Assembly: GCF_026229185.1 (NCBI RefSeq)
Contig: NZ_JAGGJA010000003.1
Span: 124,001-188,000 of the forward strand
Reading direction: 5' to 3'
DNA from: Fodinibius salsisoli
GTDB taxonomy: Bacteria; Bacteroidota; Rhodothermia; Balneolales; Balneolaceae
Length of the DNA: 64,000 bases
In this document: in pieces, positions 1-6,219 of the stretch
Position numbering within the stretch: the first letter of the stretch is position 1
Layout of the letters: each line of letters begins with the position of its first letter
The notes under the pieces: model-generated
Seen by the model: the letters and a program-made list of their open reading frames with translations, nothing else
Databases searched by the model: none
Told to the model about the DNA's origin: nothing
Position numbers and translations under genes: made by a program

Positions 1-26
1 CTGCCTGGCTCCTCTCAGGCTCACAC

Positions 27-2687
27 TTATTCTTCTGTAGAAGGAGCCAACACGATCTCAATTCCTTCAATAAAATCCCCTTCTGCAAGAGGCTCAAGCT
101 CAAATTTTACTACTCTGCCTCGCTGTACAAGGTTTAATAAATCCTGCTGAACAGGATCTACCTGCAGGCTATAGCGTCCCGGAGGAATATCCATTGCGTA
201 GAACTCACCGCCATGGAAAGTGCGAATTATCTTTGAGTACTCATTATCAATTCCCCTTAATAACAAGCGGATACCCCCTCGCTTTTGAAGCGATTCTCCC
301 TGCTGTAAAGAAACGGAACCTTCTATAACTCCCGACCTGTAGAAAGGTATTTCAATGCGCTTATATTGATTGGGGTCCGCGATAAATGAAAATTCTTTCA
401 CGCTTGGTACCAGTAATGGATTGGGGATTAGATCACGGTCAACTTCAAGATTGTACCGGTAATAGCTTTGTAACTGAGTAAGCCTTACTACCCCATCCTC
501 TCCTACCCTCTTATTGGAAGTGCGGTCAAGGCTTACAGCACCATAGGGCAAGATATCATCGCCTGCATCAAAAGAATCTGAGTTATTATTATCGGTATAC
601 AAAACTACAGAGGCTGCTGCATCCCCTGCCTGTTGACGTTCGCTGAAGGTTATTTTATCCGTGTTATTATCGAAGCCAATGGAGCCCCTGAGGTTTTGCC
701 GTATCGAATGGTTATTTCCACCGCCTCTGTAAGCTGTTGAGGATCGCACCCTATTGCCAAAGTTGATTGATAAGCCTGCCTGTATTCTCGTTAAACCAGT
801 TTGGAAATCCTGACTGGCACCAACATACAATCGACCGTTATTTATAATATTCTTTGAAACCTGAAAATCAATTCGTCTGAACTGATTCTGAGACCGTTCA
901 TAATGAGCTGACATTCGCAAATAGGCTCCCTGCAGTATGGACGGCAGATGCTTATTCCGGGGCAATACATAGGTTGCAGATCCACTGAGTTGCCCAGTTC
1001 CATATCGTGTATCATCATTAAAAAAGAAGATATTGTCACGGTAATTCAACCGTAGGTTTAACCGTCCCATCCGAAAATATAAATCACCGGTATAACGGGT
1101 ATAGCTGTTTCGCTGAAAGATCAGATGTTCTCCGCCTATTCGAAAACCGGCGTTCAACCCTGCCAGTTGAAAAGGATTATAAAAATTACCCTCGATCTGA
1201 TGATCCGCCCTTAGCCTATTGTAAATAGAAGGACCGGTATAATGGGTATATCTAGCCGAGAGGCTTCGAGAGGACGGGTAAATAACACTACTTTGGAATC
1301 GGTATAAGGCATCAGGTGCCAAATCTACGTTCAAAAGATACTGGTCGGACAGCCTGCCCGACAATGAACCATATAAAAAAGGATAATCGTATGTATCTTC
1401 TATATATTCGGTTCCTGCCTTGGCTGTCAGCCAGCTGTTAAGGCCCATACTCACATTTCCTTGTACCATTGGTGACCCGGAAAGATAGTTGTAAAAGTCC
1501 GGCTCTACGATCCCGCCTTCTATATTATAGGTTATAACGCCCGGAGGCAGAAACTGGAAAGGCGTTCGGATACGTTCTCGATCAACAATTACATTCCCAT
1601 CCGGAGTGTAAATCTGTTTTCGCAGCCGTGTTGTTCCATATCGTAGGGGTACCTCAAAACGATAAGTACCTAAAGCATCTGCGCGAGTGTAATCAACAAG
1701 GGTATTGCCAACGTAAAGCTCAACTTCAGAGTCGGGCTCTGTGGTTCCTTCTACAATATGATTCGTCTGAAGTTGACGCGGTTCTACAGGATCGTTCGAA
1801 AGGGATACTCCCCGAATATCCCAGCTCTGCAGGCCGGATGTTCGAACTTGTCCACCGGCTAACTGCGATATGTATGGATTCTCACGTATTACATACCGCC
1901 ACCTGAGATCTCTTGTCTGGAAATACCGGTTGCCAGAAGAACTAAACCCACCTAAATGGGTACCCTGCAGATCTCCTCCAAGAAATTCAATTCCCCCTGT
2001 AATACTGTAGTTATAATAATCCTCTCGATTGAGCGTGTTTATAGTACTAACAGAATAGTCAAGAAGTCCGGGCATAAAAACGGATCGGCTTCGATTATAG
2101 AGCAATGGGTATTCTTCCCGAAGAAAGGAAATTCCTTGCATACTTTCTCGCTCCTCTTCTCGCCTTTTACGCTCCACAACAGGCATCATATCATCAGCTT
2201 CCAGTGATAGAGAAAGCCTATTCATGTTGACCTCAAAATACATACAAAAAAGGTCTTTAAGTACATGTGGAGCAATAAAATAATCAACTTCTCTAATGCG
2301 AAATAAAGATTTATTATAGGCCTCCGATTTTTCGTTTAGAGAAGCTGTAAAATTCTTGAAGTTAAGGCGAAAAGAATTATCGGGATGCAGATAATGTCCA
2401 TCTATTATATACTGCTGCCTGGAATTTATTTCATGATTGATTTCCAGCAGGCTAAAAAGTTCGTTTACCGGCAAATATATCTGATCTAACTGCGGATCAT
2501 AGAGCGTAGTTACATAAACTTGTCCAATGGCCTGGTAGTTAAAGGTAAATAACACCTCTTCAGGATTCTGGCCGGTTTTCTGCAAATCGGACTGTTGTGC
2601 CCGTACGGGCACAGAGGATAATGCTGTCATTGCAAGTATTACATACAATAAGCCCACTAGTTTATATATCTGGCGGATATGCGGCAA
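27..2687 (-). CDS. Outer-membrane usher of a chaperone-usher-like pilus system
   Basis: Predicted outer-membrane pore that would receive chaperone-subunit complexes and assemble the fibre on the cell surface. Seen: signal peptide at residues 1-30 ending near VRAQ; an N-terminal periplasmic domain at about 45-165 (with YLPVNELFSLLEI); a long Tyr/Arg/Asn-rich region with alternating beta-strand character at about 195-690; a plug-like Ig segment at about 311-375 (EGTTEPDSEVELYVGN, then VPLRYGTTRL) followed by LPPGVITYNIEGG, as in ushers. After the barrel come an SdrD-like segment with a calcium-loop pattern (DNNNSDSFDAGDD) and a last carboxypeptidase-regulatory-like Ig domain. Length of 886 aa is normal for ushers. 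It is the last gene of the locus, 98 bp after the chaperone gene. Family assignment rests on domain pattern and context, since sequence similarity to PapC-type ushers is low. Confidence 0.75.
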   Translation of the reverse strand: MPHIRQIYKLVGLLYVILAMTALSSVPVRAQQSDLQKTGQNPEEVLFTFNYQAIGQVYVTTLYDPQLDQIYLPVNELFSLLEINHEINSRQQYIIDGHYLHPDNSFRLNFKNFTASLNEKSEAYNKSLFRIREVDYFIAPHVLKDLFCMYFEVNMNRLSLSLEADDMMPVVERKRREEERESMQGISFLREEYPLLYNRSRSVFMPGLLDYSVSTINTLNREDYYNYSITGGIEFLGGDLQGTHLGGFSSSGNRYFQTRDLRWRYVIRENPYISQLAGGQVRTSGLQSWDIRGVSLSNDPVEPRQLQTNHIVEGTTEPDSEVELYVGNTLVDYTRADALGTYRFEVPLRYGTTRLRKQIYTPDGNVIVDRERIRTPFQFLPPGVITYNIEGGIVEPDFYNYLSGSPMVQGNVSMGLNSWLTAKAGTEYIEDTYDYPFLYGSLSGRLSDQYLLNVDLAPDALYRFQSSVIYPSSRSLSARYTHYTGPSIYNRLRADHQIEGNFYNPFQLAGLNAGFRIGGEHLIFQRNSYTRYTGDLYFRMGRLNLRLNYRDNIFFFNDDTRYGTGQLSGSATYVLPRNKHLPSILQGAYLRMSAHYERSQNQFRRIDFQVSKNIINNGRLYVGASQDFQTGLTRIQAGLSINFGNRVRSSTAYRGGGNNHSIRQNLRGSIGFDNNTDKITFSERQQAGDAAASVVLYTDNNNSDSFDAGDDILPYGAVSLDRTSNKRVGEDGVVRLTQLQSYYRYNLEVDRDLIPNPLLVPSVKEFSFIADPNQYKRIEIPFYRSGVIEGSVSLQQGESLQKRGGIRLLLRGIDNEYSKIIRTFHGGEFYAMDIPPGRYSLQVDPVQQDLLNLVQRGRVVKFELEPLAEGDFIEGIEIVLAPSTEE

Positions 2688-2785
2688 AAGAGCGTGATGC
2701 TTTAATTTAAGGAATAACCATTTTTTAGATATTAGCTATAGCAATCCCGGTATAGTTTATGCTATATATGCAGCAAAAGACCCCG

Positions 2786-3628
2786 TCATAGTTCTACAGA
2801 TATTGTTTCGGTTATTTGAGGGGCCTGTACCAGGTTTTGGGGTGATATATCCCTCCGTTTTGTTTCTAATGATACCTCCAGGAGGTAAGTACCCTGGGGC
2901 AGATCTTCTGCGTTTAGATCCAGTTGACGGGACTCATCAAAATAGACTGTTGTTGTCGTTTCGGCCTCTCCTACTTTTTGTCCGGACTGATCGTACAATT
3001 CGGCGTGTATACTTCCCAAAAAGGGACTATTGCCGGTACGACTAAGCTGAGCGATAATCGTCAGGATATCGTCGTTCTGTTCGACCTCTATATCTCGAAC
3101 CTCTACACCTGTGGTTGTCTTTCCCTTGTGGTAAAAAGCAGCAATATTCTGTTCAAACTGATAATTAATTTGAGTGGTAATACCCTCTGTCTCCTTTTCA
3201 TCTACTTCGGGCGTCACGGCATTGGATGTTACACTGATTCGAGTCCAATATACCCCGTTGGAGCGATCCTGCGATGGACGTACCTGTAACCGCACGGTTT
3301 GTTGCTGGTTGGGTTTGATAACAAAAGAGCGAGGAAATATCCGAATGTCTTCATCCAAACCATACTGTTCCTCTGCCTTGGTATCATCATAGTTCATCTC
3401 CAGATTACCCAGCGAATCAGAGTCGGGGTAGCCAAACTCTGTGGTAATGGAAACTTCCTTGGGTTCGTCAGAGTTATTATTGATAAACAAAGAACCCACA
3501 TTTGTGTCATCATGGATAGCAAGCATCGTGGGAGCGAGACTTATTTGAGCGTATCCACTAAAAGGTAAAACAATGAAAAGAATTATTATGCCAACAGTAT
3601 ACGAGAAACAACGAGTTGCATGTACCAT
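2786..3628 (-). CDS. Periplasmic pilus-assembly chaperone (PapD-like)
   Basis: Predicted periplasmic chaperone that caps pilin subunits and delivers them to the usher. Seen: signal peptide ending near SGYAQ; an N-terminal Ig-like domain beginning ISLAPTMLAI; the family's central stretch IFPRSFVIKPNQQQTVRLQV followed by SNGVYWTRISV, the equivalent of the P-x-x-F-x-l-x-P-g-q-q-x-v-R-l signature; and a second beta domain at about 170-280. At 280 aa it is slightly longer than PapD/FimC and nearer to archaic or alternative chaperones. It sits between the main pilin gene and the usher gene on the same strand, which supports the call. Confidence 0.78.
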   Translation of the reverse strand: MVHATRCFSYTVGIIILFIVLPFSGYAQISLAPTMLAIHDDTNVGSLFINNNSDEPKEVSITTEFGYPDSDSLGNLEMNYDDTKAEEQYGLDEDIRIFPRSFVIKPNQQQTVRLQVRPSQDRSNGVYWTRISVTSNAVTPEVDEKETEGITTQINYQFEQNIAAFYHKGKTTTGVEVRDIEVEQNDDILTIIAQLSRTGNSPFLGSIHAELYDQSGQKVGEAETTTTVYFDESRQLDLNAEDLPQGTYLLEVSLETKRRDISPQNLVQAPQITETISVEL

Positions 3629-3956
3629 CTTGAATTGAGTAGTTATGTTAGTAAAAGAAAATATCGGGACCTCAAACGGGCTTCCCCGAGAGATTTAAAG
3701 ATATTCATTAGCAATTAGTGCACAGTTTTTAGACCAAAATTACCTGCACGATTCTTAGGTAAAGGTTTTGGCAAACATCTGGACCTTCCTCGTTTCCCGG
3801 AACGCATCCGTAGATGCCCAGAGAGCAGGAATAAGGAAATTTTACATTGTCTGATACCCCATTATTTTTATTTAAAATCTCTGTCAATTCGTCCGGCCTA
3901 AGCACAGCTGACCAGCCATTCTACGCCCCCTCTCTTCAAGAAGTAAAAGTCTAACA
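3629..3956. other. Spacer between chaperone and main pilin genes
   Basis: A 328-bp gap inside an otherwise tight locus. I see no open frame with coding character and no clear factor-independent terminator. It may hold a separate promoter for chaperone and usher, or the 3' untranslated region of the main pilin mRNA, but no promoter match convinced me. Confidence 0.5.
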
Positions 3957-4514
3957 TTAATTATAGGTTGCCGTCAGGGTTATATCAGCTTCGTAGGTAC
4001 CCTGTACTTGGTTGGCAATAGGCTGAACGGTTCCACCCAGTAACACATAAATTAAATTAGTGCCTCCTACATCATTAGCAGGAAAGTCTCCAATAGTTGT
4101 TGAACCAGAGGTTGTGACGGTTGTTGTGCTCGTCCCATCGCCTGTTACGTCCCAGCCCGACTCATAGGTAATGGGCATTGTTTCGGTACCCGCAGAAGTC
4201 TCTGTTAATACAGCTGGGAGTGCGGTGAATTCAAGTGTGACGGAAGCCCCTTCTGAGGCAGAAACCGTAAATTGACCGGCTTGTTCTCCTCCCGTTGCTG
4301 TTCCAGCGCTTACATTACCCTCCAAATCGATAGTTTTGTCTACCCCAGGAGAAACAAGCTGAAATAGCAGATCATTGACTCCTTCTACAGCCAATTGCTG
4401 AACCACATCTGCTGAAGCAGTAATCGTTCCTGTATCATTTTGTTGTGCCCAACCGACTGTGCTTAAACCAACTAAAAGCAGCAGTATTGAAAGTATTTTT
4501 TTTATCTGTTTCAT
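3957..4514 (-). CDS. DUF4402 pilin-like protein, likely major subunit
   Basis: Predicted secreted structural subunit. Seen: a clean signal peptide (lysine-rich start, hydrophobic core LSILLLLVGLSTVGWAQ), then a Thr/Gly/Ser/Val-rich beta protein with the DUF4402 layout: an early GTITASADVVQQLAVE strand, a central TATGGEQAGQFTVSAS, and near the end LLGGTVQPIANQVQGTYEAD leading to a final alternating strand ending TATYN. DUF4402 proteins resemble subunits of chaperone-usher fibres. The low-complexity composition and its own spacer on each side suggest the major, most highly expressed subunit; that is inference. Confidence 0.75.
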   Translation of the reverse strand: MKQIKKILSILLLLVGLSTVGWAQQNDTGTITASADVVQQLAVEGVNDLLFQLVSPGVDKTIDLEGNVSAGTATGGEQAGQFTVSASEGASVTLEFTALPAVLTETSAGTETMPITYESGWDVTGDGTSTTTVTTSGSTTIGDFPANDVGGTNLIYVLLGGTVQPIANQVQGTYEADITLTATYN

Positions 4515-4538
4515 AGTCTTTTGGATTTAATTTATCCT

Positions 4539-4559
4539 CTGTTCTTCTTGAGAGAACAG
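4539..4559 (-). promoter_or_regulatory. Hairpin just upstream of the main pilin gene
   Basis: A 7-bp perfect stem (CTGTTCT with AGAACAG) and a 7-base loop, lying in the 76-bp gap between the stop of the 164-aa subunit gene and the ATG at 4514. It has no T-run typical of a terminator. In pilus operons such hairpins can act as mRNA processing or stability points that set subunit ratios; that role here is inferred. Confidence 0.35.
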
Positions 4560-4590
4560 AAGTGATTTAGGTGTTAGTTATACTGAAAAA

Positions 4591-5085
4591 TCACAAGTAC
4601 GTAATGCTAATCCTGGATCTTGAGTCATTTTCTGGTCTCTTCATAAGATAAATCCATGCCGTAAGCTTATAAGGCTCACCAGAGAGATTATTAATCAGCC
4701 GGGAATGACGATTAAGTCGAAACATAGCACGGTCGCCATCAAGCGGAACGGCATTTTCAATATCCTTGCTCCCATCATTTAGTAACATAACATCCATATT
4801 AGAGCTGTCTGGCCGTTTACTTCTGTCGAATTCAACAAGTATCGGCACATTTTCTTTGCCGGAAATCCCAATACGTGTACCCTTATCAGAATTAAAATTT
4901 GATATGAACCAATTATCCCCCTCTATAGATTCTGCGCTTACCGAAAATTGTTCGGTCTGCAGAGTTATATGAGACTCAATAAATTGAGCTTTGACCGACC
5001 ATCCTCCTGCCATCACAAAAGAAAAACACAGGGCCACCCAGATGGAAGGTTTATGCCACGATATATGGTATTGTGCCTTAATCAT
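4591..5085 (-). CDS. Small secreted pilin-like subunit (164 aa)
   Basis: Predicted secreted minor subunit of the pilus locus. The open frame extends further upstream, but I start it at the ATG at 5085 because the next residues (MIKAQYHISWHKPSIWVALCF is followed by VMAGGWSVKAQ) form a proper signal peptide; this start overlaps the end of the 209-aa subunit gene by 8 bp. The mature part is about 130 residues of predicted beta strands with no cysteines and ends in an alternating strand, SRISITYL, like the C-terminal strand of the neighbouring subunits. DUF4402 membership is possible but not evident by eye. Confidence 0.62.
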   Translation of the reverse strand: MIKAQYHISWHKPSIWVALCFSFVMAGGWSVKAQFIESHITLQTEQFSVSAESIEGDNWFISNFNSDKGTRIGISGKENVPILVEFDRSKRPDSSNMDVMLLNDGSKDIENAVPLDGDRAMFRLNRHSRLINNLSGEPYKLTAWIYLMKRPENDSRSRISITYL

Positions 5086-5707
5086 AGGTAGTATATTCAG
5101 CATAAATATTGACGGTAGCTGAGTAGGAACCCACCGGCACATTGCCCACCGGCCCCAAGGTACCGTAGATAAACAAATAGGCTGTTCCCATAGGGGCTTC
5201 ATAATTTCCATGTGGCGGCACAGGGGGTGGGCCTGGAGGTCCAAGCTCACGTCGAAGGATTGGAAACGTAGCCGCATTAAACCCCAATGTCATTTCTCGG
5301 GCTTCCGCTTTGGCCTGTTCAATGTCTACCGGACTGGTATTAGAATAGGCCCAGCGAAGTTCAAATGGAATAGTCTGGGATGCATCCCCTGCGAGTTGAA
5401 CATTACCAGGACTATCGATGTCAACCATCACATCGTGTTGTTTTTCACCAGCAATCTCAATAATTGCCATAAGTTGCGTATCGTCAGCCAGGTTTATAGT
5501 AATCGACTCATTCGTTCCACTGATAATAAGAGGTTGAGCTTCGTTAAAGTCGAGTGTTCCTGAATTTAAAGGAGTCAGCATGAGGCCATCTCCATACAGA
5601 CCGAAGTTAATCCGCTGGGCATATAATAACTCTTGCCCAAATAGCATACCCTCAATCAATATCAGAGAGAATATGATACACCACCGATATGTTTTAAAGC
5701 AAGTCAT
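5078..5707 (-). CDS. Secreted pilin-like subunit with proline-rich insert (209 aa)
   Basis: Predicted secreted minor subunit. Signal peptide ends near LLYAQ. The mature protein is beta-rich with a proline-rich insertion at about 155-170 (GPPGPPPVPPHG) and a C-terminal region GTLGPVGNVPVGSYSATVNI ending in EYTTYD, which follows the G-x-Y plus alternating-strand pattern of fimbrial subunits. It abuts the 170-aa subunit gene (ends share base 5707) and overlaps the 164-aa gene by 8 bp, so the three are almost certainly translated from one mRNA. The exact role (adaptor, tip) cannot be read from the sequence. Confidence 0.68.
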   Translation of the reverse strand: MTCFKTYRWCIIFSLILIEGMLFGQELLYAQRINFGLYGDGLMLTPLNSGTLDFNEAQPLIISGTNESITINLADDTQLMAIIEIAGEKQHDVMVDIDSPGNVQLAGDASQTIPFELRWAYSNTSPVDIEQAKAEAREMTLGFNAATFPILRRELGPPGPPPVPPHGNYEAPMGTAYLFIYGTLGPVGNVPVGSYSATVNIYAEYTTYD

Positions 5708-6219
5708 TAATTGTATTCTACTTCCAGTGTAAATGCTCCGTTGTATTTACCATCAGATACCTTTCCAATTTGAACTGTTCCCCCCACCCAAAAATAAAAT
5801 TCTCCCTCCTCATTTAACCTCAATTCATGACCAAGTGCGTCGAGAGGTTTAGAAACCTGCTGTTCATTTTCCGGGTAACCGGTTACCTCGTAGCTTACCT
5901 GCAGCGAATCGGGCGTAGAAGCATGGTAAAGCGTCATATCCTTAAGAAAAGTAACCCGGAATGTTGCCCCCGCTACGCCATAGGCTTTTAGTTCTCCTGC
6001 CCGGTAATCATGTACTGGATCGATATATACCGTTGAGTCGGTTATAGTATTCTGCTGAAAAGCCAGATCTTTAACCGTCTCCAGCTCAATATCGCCCACA
6101 ACTACTGCAGTGCTCCTTATGTGGACGGAACCTTTTTCAGCCTGAGCATGCGTCCCGCCAGGCCACATAAGCAGCAGGCTAAGCATAAGTATGGTCAGAT
6201 ATGCAGTTTTTTGTATCAT
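5707..6219 (-). CDS. DUF4402 pilin-like subunit (170 aa)
   Basis: Predicted secreted subunit. Signal peptide ends at GGTHAQA. The mature part has the DUF4402 outline: an early strand (SVHIRSTAVVVGDIELETVKD starts it), a central AGELKAYGVAGATFRVTFLK, then FYFWVGGTVQIGK and the closing GAFTLEVEYN strand. The WVGGTVQI and YNGAFTLEVEYN features match the equivalent LLGGTVQP and GTYEADITLTATYN of the main pilin, so the two are homologous. Its start overlaps the stop of the 997-aa gene by 4 bp, an ATGA-type junction indicating translational coupling. Confidence 0.72.
   Translation of the reverse strand: MIQKTAYLTILMLSLLLMWPGGTHAQAEKGSVHIRSTAVVVGDIELETVKDLAFQQNTITDSTVYIDPVHDYRAGELKAYGVAGATFRVTFLKDMTLYHASTPDSLQVSYEVTGYPENEQQVSKPLDALGHELRLNEEGEFYFWVGGTVQIGKVSDGKYNGAFTLEVEYN

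Noticed and set aside
4591-5277. A longer, 228-aa version of the 164-aa pilin-like protein
   Set aside because: The first 64 residues overlap the neighbouring gene in another frame and have no signal peptide; the ATG at 5085 gives a clean signal.
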